From: Methylovirgula sp.
Lineage (GTDB): Bacteria > Pseudomonadota > Alphaproteobacteria > Rhizobiales > Beijerinckiaceae
Assembly (NCBI GenBank): GCA_030044485.1
Contig: JASHVQ010000052.1
Coordinates: 1 to 8,200, forward strand
Direction: 5' to 3'
DNA length: 8,200 nt
In this document: positions 1 through 6,484 of the stretch, one piece after another
Numbering within the stretch: the stretch's first letter is position 1
How the letters are laid out: the number at the start of each line of letters is the position of its first letter
Notes under the pieces: generated by a model
Told to the model about the DNA's origin: nothing
The model's input: only the letters and a program-made list of their open reading frames with translations
Databases searched by the model: none
Made by a program: the position numbers and the translations under genes

Positions 1-37
1 CGGCGCGAACTCCCGTGAAACTTTAGATGAGGCGGCC

Positions 38-304
38 CTATTTCGCCAGCGCCCGGACGCGAAGCGTAAGCCGCGAAACTTTGCGGGCGGCCGTATTCTT
101 GTGAATGATGCCTCTTTGCGCCGCGCGCACGATGACGGGCTCCGCTTCGGAAAGGGCTTCGGCCGCGGCCTTGGCATTGCCGGCGGCGATGGCTTCTTCG
201 ACCTTGCGGACGCAGGTGCGCATGCGGCTGCGGCGCGAACGGTTGACGTCGGTCTGCCGAGCGGTTCGGCGCGTGGCCTTTTTGGCCGAAGTGGTATTCG
301 CCAT
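38..304 (-). CDS. rpsT: 30S ribosomal protein S20
   Basis: This 88-residue, very basic protein binds 16S rRNA in the body of the small ribosomal subunit early in assembly. The sequence shows the typical S20 layout: an N-terminus starting [10 protein letters not shown], a run of Arg/Lys (residues 9-32) with the S20-like RSRRSRMRT segment, an Ala/Glu-rich helix ([16 protein letters not shown]), and the conserved C-terminal part with [14 protein letters not shown] before a short basic tail. The length matches the family (about 85-90). The start is ATG with an AGGA ribosome-binding sequence about 8 bases upstream. It lies downstream of the enoyl-CoA hydratase gene on the same strand, but 119 bases away and with its own promoter. 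In many Rhizobiales dnaA follows rpsT; here that position is off the left edge. No terminator is visible in bases 1-37. Confidence 0.97.
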   Translation of the reverse strand: MANTTSAKKATRRTARQTDVNRSRRSRMRTCVRKVEEAIAAGNAKAAAEALSEAEPVIVRAAQRGIIHKNTAARKVSRLTLRVRALAK

Positions 305-381
305 TCCTGAAGTCCTGGATGAAGGAAAATTTGCAGGCGCGGCGAAGCCTTAATGCCAAGCCGCAAACGTCGGAAGGCGCG

Positions 382-410
382 CTTATAATTGCGTGGCGCG
401 CGAGCGTCAA
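382..410 (-). promoter_or_regulatory. Predicted sigma-70 type promoter of rpsT
   Basis: Reading the minus strand there is a -35 element TTGACG (positions 410 down to 405), a 17-base spacer, and a -10 element TATAAG (387 down to 382). Each hexamer differs from consensus at one or two positions and the spacer is ideal. Transcription would begin near 375-376, giving a leader of roughly 70 bases before the rpsT start at 304. The promoter sits just after the enoyl-CoA hydratase stop codon, so rpsT need not depend on read-through. The elements are seen directly; activity is inferred. Confidence 0.72.
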
Positions 411-423
411 TGCGGGCGAGCCT

Positions 424-1191
424 TCAGCGGTTCTTGAAGTCGGGTTTGCGCTTTTCGAGAAAGGCCGCCATCCCCTCCTTCTGATCCTGCGTCGCAAAGA
501 GCGATTGGAAGAGCCGGCGCTCGAACAGAAGTCCTTCCGCCAAAGGCATTTCCTGAGCCCGGTTGATGCTCTCCTTGATAAGCATCGCGGCTTGCGCCGG
601 CATGGCGGCAATGGCCGAAGCAATTGCCAGCGCTTCCGCCTCCAGTCTTTCGGCCGGAACGAGGCGTGCCACGAGCCCGGCGCGTTCGGCCTCCTCGGCG
701 TCCATCATCCGGCCCGTGAGGCAGAGGTCCATCGCCTTGGCCTTGCCGACGGCGCGCGTCAGCCTTTGCGTGCCGCCGCAGCCCGGCATGATGCCGAGCT
801 TGATCTCCGGCTGGCCGAACTTGGCGCCTTGGGCGGCGACGATGATGTCGCACATCATGGCGAGTTCGCAGCCCCCTCCCAAGGCAAATCCCGCGACCGC
901 GGCGATGGTCGGCTTGCGGACTCTGGCCAGCCGCTGCCAATCGGCGACGAAATCCTCGGCGAGCGCCTCTCGATAGGTCTTGGCCTGCATTTCCTTCACG
1001 TCGGCACCGGCGGCGAAGGCTTTGGACGAGCCGGCAAGCAGGATGCAGCCGATCTCAGGCGCACTCTCGAAGGCATCGAGCGCCGCGTTCAATTCCTCGA
1101 TCAAGGCGGCGTTGATGGCATTGAGCGCCTCGGGCCGCGTCAATCTTACAAGGCCCACTTTGCCGTGGGTTTCGACCGCAATCATCGCCAT
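424..1191 (-). CDS. Enoyl-CoA hydratase (crotonase superfamily)
   Basis: This 255-residue crotonase-fold enzyme is expected to add water across the 2,3-double bond of trans-2-enoyl-CoA in fatty-acid beta-oxidation, in the cytoplasm. The hallmarks are intact. The first oxyanion-hole strand is [12 protein letters not shown] (residues 57-68). The second lies in [10 protein letters not shown] (101-110), containing the first catalytic glutamate E109. The second catalytic glutamate is E129 in GQPEIKLG, followed by the signature [12 protein letters not shown] (133-144). The C-terminal helix ends [10 protein letters not shown], typical of short-chain hydratases. Having both glutamates argues for a true hydratase rather than an isomerase or a dead homologue. 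The ATG at 1191 is chosen because it gives the family's normal N-terminus and length, and GAGG lies 5 bases upstream. The frame stays open upstream to 1515 but that extension resembles nothing. It precedes rpsT, an order I recall as common in Rhizobiales, so it is probably a housekeeping gene and not part of the lipid cluster across the divergent gap. Confidence 0.93.
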   Translation of the reverse strand: MAMIAVETHGKVGLVRLTRPEALNAINAALIEELNAALDAFESAPEIGCILLAGSSKAFAAGADVKEMQAKTYREALAEDFVADWQRLARVRKPTIAAVAGFALGGGCELAMMCDIIVAAQGAKFGQPEIKLGIMPGCGGTQRLTRAVGKAKAMDLCLTGRMMDAEEAERAGLVARLVPAERLEAEALAIASAIAAMPAQAAMLIKESINRAQEMPLAEGLLFERRLFQSLFATQDQKEGMAAFLEKRKPDFKNR

Positions 1192-1268
1192 GCTTGCCTC
1201 GAATCGCCGCTCGCCGGCCGGCCACGTTGCGATAGCCGCGCCCGGCTGCGGCACGGCGAATCGATGCC

Positions 1269-1282
1269 CGGCAAACTTGCCG
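1269..1282. repeat. Inverted repeat CGGCAA-AC-TTGCCG
   Basis: This is a perfect 6-bp dyad with a 2-base centre, located 78 bases upstream of the hydratase start and within the divergent region. The spacing is too tight for an RNA hairpin loop, so if functional it is more likely a protein-binding dyad. In GC-rich DNA a dyad of this size can occur by chance. Confidence 0.3.
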
Positions 1283-1296
1283 CGCGCCCAACCATT

Positions 1297-1311
1297 GTTA
1301 CGGTTTGTAAC
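1297..1311. repeat. Inverted repeat GTTAC-N5-GTAAC
   Basis: This is a perfect 5-bp dyad around 5 bases in the AT-richer core of the divergent region, overlapped by a second dyad CGGTT-TGT-AACCG at 1301-1313. It lies immediately before the candidate -35 hexamer TTGACT at 1317, a position where an operator for a dimeric regulator could act on both directions. No regulator gene is seen in the window; the operator role is inference. Confidence 0.35.
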
Positions 1312-1514
1312 CGGATTTGACTTATCGTTCCAACCGTCTGCTTCTAAACATGTTAACTGAGTTCTCGAGGCAAGGGCGGGGGCAATCGGCGCGCCGTGAG
1401 CAGGTTGCGTTTTGCCGCATGGCCTTGGGAATGTTATGGCTTTGCCGATGTCACCGGACTGTCGGGCGCGCCGACTGCGGGGCAGGAGTGGCCTCTTAGC
1501 TTGGATAAAAGGCA

Positions 1515-2744
1515 TTGGTCGTAAGAATAAACAGCCTCGCCGATTATGCGAGCAAGCGCTTCCGGCGCGCCGGCAAGGGCTATCTCGAGGAATACGACCC
1601 GTTTTTCGTGGCGATCGACAGCGCGCGGCGCGAAGTCGAGGCTCAGGGCAAGCATTTCGTCAGCTTCGCCAACTACGATTATCTCGGCATCGCCGGTCAT
1701 CCCGCCGTCAAGGCCGCCGCCGGCACGGCGCTCGAGACTCTGGGGGTGGGCGCGCTGGCCTCGCGGCTGGTCGGCGGCGAACGCTCGACCCACCATGGCT
1801 TCGAGGAAAGTCTGGCGCAATTTCTCGGCGTCGAGTCGGTGCTGACTTTGGTCTCCGGCTATCTCACCAACGTCACGACGATCTCGCATGTCATGAACAC
1901 GCATGACGCGATCTTCATCGACGAGCTTTCCCACAACAGCATCATTTGCGGCGCCAAGGGTACGAGCGCCACGACCATCGTCTTCCGCCACAACGATCTC
2001 GACCATCTCGACGCGCTGTTGCGCGAGAAGCGCGCTACCTATCGGCATGTATTGATCGTCGTTGAGGCGCTCTACAGCATGGACGGGGATATTGTCGATC
2101 TGCCGCGTCTCCTCGAGATCAAGGATCGGCACAAGTCTTGGCTTCTGGTCGACGAAGCGCATTCGATCGGCGTTCTGGGCCAGGACGGGCGCGGCCTTTG
2201 CGAATATTTCGGCATCGACCCGGCGCAGATCGATCTGATCATCGGGACGCTGTCGAAGACGTTCGCCTCCTGCGGCGGTTTCATTGCCGCCCGCGCCCCG
2301 ATCGTCGAGTGGCTGCGCTACACCCTGCCCGGCTTCGTGTTCAGCGTCGGCCTGTCGCCGGTGATCGTCGCCGCCGCCCATACCGCGTTGCAAGTCGTCA
2401 AAAAGGAGACCTGGCGCGTCGAGCGGCTTCGGCAGAACGCCGATCTCTTCATCGAACTGGCGCGCGAAGCCGGACTGGATACCGGACCGGCCGTCGGCCG
2501 CGGCGTCGTGCCGGTACTGTTCCCCGACAGCCATGAGACGCTCGCCGCCTCGCGCCATCTGATGAGTCACGGCTATTACGTCCCGCCGATCTTCCAAATC
2601 GGGGTCCCGAAGAACCAGCCGCGGCTGCGTTTCTTCCTTTCGGCGGCTCACAAGAGCGACGATATCCGCAACGTCGTCGGTCTGCTCGCCCGCCGGCCGA
2701 ACCGGGCCGCGTTCTCGACGCAGGCGGCAAGCGCCGCGACCTAG
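1515..2744 (+). CDS. Alpha-oxoamine synthase, probable serine palmitoyltransferase
   Basis: This 409-residue PLP enzyme of the alpha-oxoamine synthase family (fold type I) decarboxylatively condenses an amino acid with an acyl thioester. In the serine palmitoyltransferase case serine plus a fatty acyl thioester gives 3-keto-sphinganine, the first step of sphingolipid synthesis. Visible signatures: NYDYLGI (53-59), [12 protein letters not shown] (77-88) with STHHGFEE after it, the PLP-stacking histidine H140 in LSHNS, the PLP-holding pair D213 and H216 in VDEAHSIGV, the Schiff-base lysine K248 in GTLSKTF, and R370/R372 near the C-terminus for the substrate carboxylate. No biotin (bioF), heme (hemA) or threonine (kbl) pathway gene adjoins it; the adjoining N-acyltransferase and DES1-like desaturase point to sphingolipids. 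The frame opens after a TAA at 1506, so the first usable start is TTG 1515, with AAGG only 2 bases upstream. Substrate specificity cannot be read from motifs; 8-amino-7-oxononanoate synthase and KBL remain alternatives. Confidence 0.85.
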   Translation: MVVRINSLADYASKRFRRAGKGYLEEYDPFFVAIDSARREVEAQGKHFVSFANYDYLGIAGHPAVKAAAGTALETLGVGALASRLVGGERSTHHGFEESLAQFLGVESVLTLVSGYLTNVTTISHVMNTHDAIFIDELSHNSIICGAKGTSATTIVFRHNDLDHLDALLREKRATYRHVLIVVEALYSMDGDIVDLPRLLEIKDRHKSWLLVDEAHSIGVLGQDGRGLCEYFGIDPAQIDLIIGTLSKTFASCGGFIAARAPIVEWLRYTLPGFVFSVGLSPVIVAAAHTALQVVKKETWRVERLRQNADLFIELAREAGLDTGPAVGRGVVPVLFPDSHETLAASRHLMSHGYYVPPIFQIGVPKNQPRLRFFLSAAHKSDDIRNVVGLLARRPNRAAFSTQAASAAT

Positions 2745-2782
2745 CCGGCGGATCGCGCGGCTTCAACACACGGGTTGGAAGT

Positions 2783-3952
2783 ATGAGCCAAATCGCGGTC
2801 GTTCCCGTCAACGGCACCACGGCCTTCCTCGATTTCTGCAAGGTGCCGAGGCTCATCTACAAAGGCGCCAAAGGATTTGCCGCGCCGCTCGACGCCGAGC
2901 GCTGGACCTTGCACGCCGCCAAGCTCAACCCGCATTTCGAGCTCGTCGATCACGCCGCTTGGCTCGCCCGCAAGGATGGAAAGCTTGCCGGGCGCATCAC
3001 GGCGCAAGTCTACAAGGAGGACACCGTCCCGAACGGCGCGTCGCGCCTGCAGTTCGGCTGCTTCGACGCCATCGAGGACGAAGCCGTGGTCGATGCCCTG
3101 CTGCAAAGCGCGGAAGCCTGGCTCCGGTCGCATGGCGGGGGCGTGGTGCACGGACCGTTCTCGCCTTCGATCAACAGCGAATGCGGCATGCTGGTCGATG
3201 GCTTTTCGGCCACGCCGATGATCTTCATGCCTTGGAATCCGCCCTATCTTCCGGCGCTTCTCGAACGCCGCGGCTATCGCAAGGCGCGTGATCTCATCTC
3301 CTACCGCTACGATGTGACCGACGCGGATCGCTTCGATGGTCCCAGCATTCTGGCGCGCCCGGAATGGCGCGACCGTCTGAAGATTCGCAATATCGATCTC
3401 AAGGCGCTGAAGACGGAGGCGGCGCTGATCGTCGATATTTTCAACGACGCCTGGAGCGGGAACTGGGGCTTCGTCCCCTTCACCTACGACGAATTCATGT
3501 CGACCGCCGACGCGCTGAAATACATCATGCCCCCCGACGGCGGCTTCATCGTGGAGTTCGAGGGGCGGGCTCAGGCCTTCGGCATCGTCCTGCCGAATCT
3601 GCACGAAATCACCGCCGACCTCGACGGCAGGCTTCTGCCCTTTGGACTGCCCCGCGTGATCGCGCGCCTCTTCAATCATCAGTTCACCGCGGGGCGGCTG
3701 TGCCTTTTCGGCATCCGTCGCTCCCTGCATCGCAAGGCCGCCGGGGGCGCCGTCATCCTGGCTTTCGTCGAAGAATGCCGGCGGCGTTCGGCGCGCTATA
3801 AAAGCGTGAAACACATCGAATTCGGCTGGGTCCTGGAGGATAATCTGGGCATGCGCCGGCCGATCGAGCTGGCGGGCGCAAAAATCGACAAGATTCACCG
3901 CATTTACGAGAAGGATATCGCCGCGCAAGCGCCGCGGATGGCGGCGGAATAA
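2783..3952 (+). CDS. GNAT-fold acyltransferase, candidate bacterial ceramide synthase
   Basis: This 389-residue soluble protein has no signal peptide or membrane segment. Its layout fits the tandem-GNAT family to which, as I recall, the bacterial ceramide synthase (bCerS) of Caulobacter belongs; that enzyme N-acylates the sphingoid base. Recognisable family stretches are PRLIYKGAKGF (22-32), HGPFSPSINSECGMLVDGF (123-141), NPPYLPALLERRGYRKA (152-168), FNDAWSGNWGFVPFT (220-234), and near the end EFGWVLEDNLGMR (346-358) followed by RIYEK (373-377). The C-terminal half carries the GNAT-like acyl-CoA or acyl-ACP binding region around LFGIRRSLHRKAAGG (308-322). The gene starts 38 bases after the oxoamine synthase stop on the same strand, so the two are very likely co-transcribed. 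Its ATG has only a close, weak GGAAG upstream, suggesting translational linkage. The assignment as ceramide synthase rests on family resemblance recalled from memory plus context; a different N- or O-acyltransferase is possible. Confidence 0.75.
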   Translation: MSQIAVVPVNGTTAFLDFCKVPRLIYKGAKGFAAPLDAERWTLHAAKLNPHFELVDHAAWLARKDGKLAGRITAQVYKEDTVPNGASRLQFGCFDAIEDEAVVDALLQSAEAWLRSHGGGVVHGPFSPSINSECGMLVDGFSATPMIFMPWNPPYLPALLERRGYRKARDLISYRYDVTDADRFDGPSILARPEWRDRLKIRNIDLKALKTEAALIVDIFNDAWSGNWGFVPFTYDEFMSTADALKYIMPPDGGFIVEFEGRAQAFGIVLPNLHEITADLDGRLLPFGLPRVIARLFNHQFTAGRLCLFGIRRSLHRKAAGGAVILAFVEECRRRSARYKSVKHIEFGWVLEDNLGMRRPIELAGAKIDKIHRIYEKDIAAQAPRMAAE

Positions 3953-4052
3953 CCGCTACATTGGCCGCATTCCAATGCGTCGCTGGCAGGCCCGTGGCCT
4001 TCCGGCCAATCGACTTTCCGCCGCGGACGATGTATCGATTGAAGAGATCCCG

Positions 4053-4073
4053 GAGGGCTGTGCGAGGGCTGTG
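4053..4073 (+). repeat. Tandem direct repeat with duplicated ribosome-binding sequence before the desaturase
   Basis: The 10-mer GAGGGCTGTG occurs at 4053-4062 and again at 4064-4073, an 11-base period ending just before the ATG at 4075. The second copy places GAGG 7 bases from the start, which is good Shine-Dalgarno spacing; the first copy is 18 bases away and would act only as a standby site, if at all. The rest of the 122-base gap (3953-4074) holds a small hairpin at 3959-3977 and a weak promoter-like pair (TCGACT, 17 nt, TATCGA at about 4011-4039). The desaturase may therefore have its own promoter or be read through from the upstream pair. Confidence 0.6.
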
Positions 4074-4074
4074 A

Positions 4075-5088
4075 ATGAATATTGCGGTTCGGGACGAAGA
4101 CACGGAAGCGCGCAAGCTAGGCGATGAATCGTTCCTGCGCGCCGAACCGATGCGGCCGCATCCGCAGCGGCGCCGCGAAATCCTCGCCGCGCATCCCGAA
4201 GTCGCCTCGCTCATCGGCCACGATCCTCTGACCGCGGTGATCACTATCGCCGTCGTGCTCGGCCAGACGGCGATTGCCGCGCTCCTCGGGCGTCTCGGCG
4301 TTTCCTACTGGTGGCTTGCGATCCTCGTCGCCTACGGCGTCGGCGCTTTCGCCAATCACGCCATGTTTGTCGTCATCCACGACGCGGTTCACAATACGAT
4401 CTTCAAGTCGCCGCTCGCCAATAAGTGGATCGCCATTATCGCCGACCTGCCGAATACGTTCCCGACGGCGATGGGCTTTCGCTGCTACCACCAGAAGCAT
4501 CATTCGCATCTGGGCGATTACGATTACGACGCCGACCTGCCCGGACACGTGGAGGCGCGGCTCGTCGGCAACCGTTGGTGGGCGAAGGCGCTTTGGCTTT
4601 TTGGCTTCGCCTTTTTCCAGATCACCCGGCTGGCGCGCCTGAAAGGAACCGTGCCGTTCGGCGGACGCTGGACCTACATCAACACCGGCGTGATCATTCT
4701 CTACGACGTCGCCGTGACCTATTTCTTCGGGATCAATGCGCTGATTTATCTCTTCGCTTCATTCTGGTTTTCGGTCGGGCTGCATCCGCTCGGGGCGCGC
4801 TGGATCCAGGAACATTTCACCTTCGATCCGGAACAGGAAACCTACGACTACTACGGAGCGCTCAACAAGGTCGCGCTCAACATCGGCTATCATAACGAGC
4901 ATCACGATTTTCCGGACATTCCCTGGACGCGGCTGCCGGACTTGAAGCGCATGGCGCCGGAGTTCTACGACAATCTGAAGGCGCACCGTTCCTGGACGAA
5001 GCTGTTCTTCACCTTCATTTTCGATAAGCGCTACACGCTTTATTCGCGTGTCGACCGCAGCGCCGCCAACATGGCGCGCTTCTCCTGA
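4075..5088 (+). CDS. DES1-like sphingolipid desaturase (probable delta-4)
   Basis: This 337-residue integral membrane di-iron enzyme resembles eukaryotic dihydroceramide delta-4 desaturase (DES1/DEGS1), which introduces the 4,5 double bond of the sphingoid base using O2 and electrons from a carrier. All three histidine boxes are present: HDAVH (102-106), HQKHH (139-143) and HNEHH (273-277). Before them is the N-terminal sphingolipid-desaturase segment HPQRRREILAAHPEV (29-43), seen almost identically in DEGS1. The stretch ETYDYYGALN (255-264), GYHNEHHDFPDIP (271-283), EFYDNL and YSRV near the C-terminus also match DEGS1 as I remember it. Hydrophobic segments lie at about 54-72, 79-101 and 202-236. 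Generic acyl-lipid or acyl-CoA desaturases lack this N-terminal segment. The ATG is the first start after an in-frame TGA and has a good GAGG. A C4-hydroxylase or mixed activity, as in DES2-type enzymes, cannot be excluded. It is the third plus-strand gene after the synthase and N-acyltransferase and ends 4 bases from a convergent gene. Confidence 0.9.
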   Translation: MNIAVRDEDTEARKLGDESFLRAEPMRPHPQRRREILAAHPEVASLIGHDPLTAVITIAVVLGQTAIAALLGRLGVSYWWLAILVAYGVGAFANHAMFVVIHDAVHNTIFKSPLANKWIAIIADLPNTFPTAMGFRCYHQKHHSHLGDYDYDADLPGHVEARLVGNRWWAKALWLFGFAFFQITRLARLKGTVPFGGRWTYINTGVIILYDVAVTYFFGINALIYLFASFWFSVGLHPLGARWIQEHFTFDPEQETYDYYGALNKVALNIGYHNEHHDFPDIPWTRLPDLKRMAPEFYDNLKAHRSWTKLFFTFIFDKRYTLYSRVDRSAANMARFS

Positions 5089-5099
5089 GCTTCTAGCTC
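5087..5099. terminator. Small dyad between convergent genes, possible weak bidirectional stop
   Basis: GAGCT-TCT-AGCTC forms a perfect 5-bp stem with a 3-base loop, spanning both stop codons (TGA of the desaturase at 5086-5088 and TAG of the glycosyltransferase at 5093-5095). The stem is short and no T-run follows on either strand, so an intrinsic terminator is doubtful. It is the only candidate at the junction of the two convergent transcription units. Confidence 0.2.
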
Positions 5100-6406
5100 T
5101 TGCCGATCGTCGTCGGGTCGGGCGCCACGTGGCGTGTCTTCGGCGTGCGCTTGAACTGTTCGCGCCGCCCGAAGAGCGTCCTCAACATCGACGGCGCGTT
5201 GGAAACGCTGATGTAGATCATCAGCGGCGGAACGGCGGCGAGCGTCAGCGCATATTGCAGAAGCGTGCCGCGGCGCAGCACGAAATAGGGCACGAGCGAC
5301 ATGCCGATCGAGACAAGCAGCACCAGGCTCCAGATGAAGGTCATGAGCGGCACATAGGGATGGGGATGCAGGCCGCGCAGCAGCAGACAGACGATGAAGG
5401 AAACGGTCGCGACGGCGACGAAGGGATAGAAGGCCTGAATGAGGATCAGGGCGCTCGCCGAGAGCTTGCGGCGAACCGACCAGTGCGAGGCCCAGACTTT
5501 CATGAAAAGCTTGCGCGCCACTTGCACGAATCCATTCGACCAGCGCCGCTGCTGCACGCGCCAATGGCGTACCTGATCGGGCACGAGGCCGGGCACCGAA
5601 GGTTCCATGAGGAAAATGCCGTGCCAGTCGGCGAGGCCGGCGCGCACCGTCAAATCGAGGTCCTCGCAAAGAGAATCCCCCGACCAGCCGCCGGCCGCGT
5701 CGATCGCCTCGCGCCGCCAGAGACCGCCCGTGCCGTTGAACTGGAAGAGCCAGCCGGCGCGATAGCGCGTCGCTTGTTCCATGATGAAATGCGCATCGAA
5801 CATGAGCCCTTGGGCGCGCGTCAGCCAGTTGGTGCGATAATTGATGAACTCGCAGCGCGATTGCAAAAAGCCGGCCTGCGGATCCGCCAAAAGATAAGGC
5901 ACCGTCACGCGCAGCCAGTCGCGCGGCGGGCGGAAATCGACGTCGAGCATGGCGATGATCGGCGCGTCGCTGCGCGCAAGCCCGGCGGCGAGCGCCCCCG
6001 CCTTGAAGCCGTTACGCTCCTCGCGGCGCAAATGCAGAACGTCCAGGCCTTGGGCGCGCAACTTGTCGATCACGCTTCCGGCGAGCGTCGAGGTCTCGTC
6101 GGTCGAATCGTCGAGAAGCTGAACATGCAGCCGATCTTTCGGCCAATCGAGATCGGCGACGCTGTTGAGCGCGTCGGCGACCATTTCGGGTTCGTTGAAG
6201 ACGGGGATCTGCACGAGCACATGCGGCAGATCCGGCGCGGCGATCTTCAGAGGCGGCAGCGGCGCGCGCCAACGCGCGCCCCCGAAAAGTTCCAAAATAT
6301 TGATGGCGATGAGAAGTAGGAAACTTCCGCCGACGAAGGCCAGACCAAAGACGGAGACCGTCAAAACGGCATCAAAAAAGATGCGCAGTGCTTCGATCTT
6401 GCTCAA
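5093..6406 (-). CDS. Membrane GT2 glycosyltransferase, CslA/cellulose-synthase-like
   Basis: This 437-residue processive-type family 2 glycosyltransferase would transfer a sugar from a nucleotide sugar at the cytoplasmic face of the inner membrane. It has an N-terminal membrane helix (about 13-37), a catalytic domain starting PHVLVQIPVFNE (61-72), and all four expected motifs: DDSTDE (99-104), DVDF (155-158, the DxD metal site), CEDLD (247-251, the catalytic-base region) and QQRRW (285-289). Three membrane helices follow (about 319-343, 353-377, 381-401), then a C-terminal FKRTPK (418-423), a motif typical of CslA/CESA-like enzymes. It is the last minus-strand gene, 78 bases after the reductase. 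The frame opens after a TAG at 6422-6424 and the first start is TTG 6406, with GGGG about 9 bases upstream. By sequence alone it could make a polysaccharide; glycosylation of a ceramide is inferred from context only. It does not look like the GT21 ceramide glucosyltransferase family. Confidence 0.88.
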   Translation of the reverse strand: MSKIEALRIFFDAVLTVSVFGLAFVGGSFLLLIAINILELFGGARWRAPLPPLKIAAPDLPHVLVQIPVFNEPEMVADALNSVADLDWPKDRLHVQLLDDSTDETSTLAGSVIDKLRAQGLDVLHLRREERNGFKAGALAAGLARSDAPIIAMLDVDFRPPRDWLRVTVPYLLADPQAGFLQSRCEFINYRTNWLTRAQGLMFDAHFIMEQATRYRAGWLFQFNGTGGLWRREAIDAAGGWSGDSLCEDLDLTVRAGLADWHGIFLMEPSVPGLVPDQVRHWRVQQRRWSNGFVQVARKLFMKVWASHWSVRRKLSASALILIQAFYPFVAVATVSFIVCLLLRGLHPHPYVPLMTFIWSLVLLVSIGMSLVPYFVLRRGTLLQYALTLAAVPPLMIYISVSNAPSMLRTLFGRREQFKRTPKTRHVAPDPTTIGKS

Positions 6407-6484
6407 GCACGCATTCCCCGTCTATGCGCATCATCTTGAACCGAAAATAGCCGCCAAAACAAGCGGAATAACCGAGAATCGCGC

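Larger units (their letters stand above)
1192..1514. promoter_or_regulatory. Divergent intergenic region between hydratase and oxoamine synthase genes
   Basis: These 323 bases separate two divergently transcribed genes and hold no convincing gene. Positions about 1291-1360 are clearly richer in A and T than the surroundings and probably contain promoters for both directions. On the plus strand TTGACT at 1317-1322 is a good -35 match, but only a poor -10 (such as TTCTAA at 1342, spacing 19) follows. On the minus strand TTGGAA is followed after 17 bases by TTACAA, also weak. The part from 1361 to 1514 is GC-rich and would be a long leader for the plus-strand genes if transcription starts near 1350. 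Short dyads in this region are listed separately. Confidence 0.5.

Noticed and set aside
1..37. DnaA boxes or the end of dnaA at the left edge
   Set aside because: No TTATCCACA-like box and no coding signature are visible in these 37 bases; proximity to dnaA is only a gene-order expectation.
319..1320. Open frame of 333 codons on the plus strand opposite the enoyl-CoA hydratase
   Set aside because: It is antisense to a clear crotonase gene, has no domain signature and would run across the rpsT promoter.
1192..1515. N-terminal extension of 108 codons of the hydratase frame, and a 60-codon plus-strand frame at 1317-1499
   Set aside because: The extension gives a protein far longer than the family with non-homologous sequence, while the ATG at 1191 has a good ribosome-binding site. 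The short frame has no motif or clear ribosome-binding site.
1434..2651. Open frame of 405 codons on the minus strand opposite the oxoamine synthase
   Set aside because: It lies antisense to a gene with intact catalytic motifs, is rich in Arg, Asp and Gly as expected for a mirror of GC-rich coding DNA, and shows no family motif.
2741..3928. Open frame of 395 codons on the minus strand opposite the GNAT gene
   Set aside because: It covers almost exactly the extent of the GNAT gene in mirror phase, a known effect of GC-rich third positions, and has no recognisable domain.
3959..3977. Hairpin CATTGG-N7-CCAATG after the GNAT gene, considered as a terminator
   Set aside because: The stem is only 6 bp with an AT-containing core and no T-run follows, so termination is not supported.
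5048..6319. Open frame of 423 codons on the plus strand opposite the glycosyltransferase
   Set aside because: Its residues (many Arg, His, Glu, Asp) and lack of motifs mark it as the antisense shadow of the GT2 gene, which has all four catalytic motifs.
6407..6484. Promoter or terminator between the reductase and glycosyltransferase genes
   Set aside because: Only weak hexamer matches (such as TTATTC, 16 nt, TATTTT on the minus strand) and a 4-bp CCGC/GCGG stem are present, not enough to call either.
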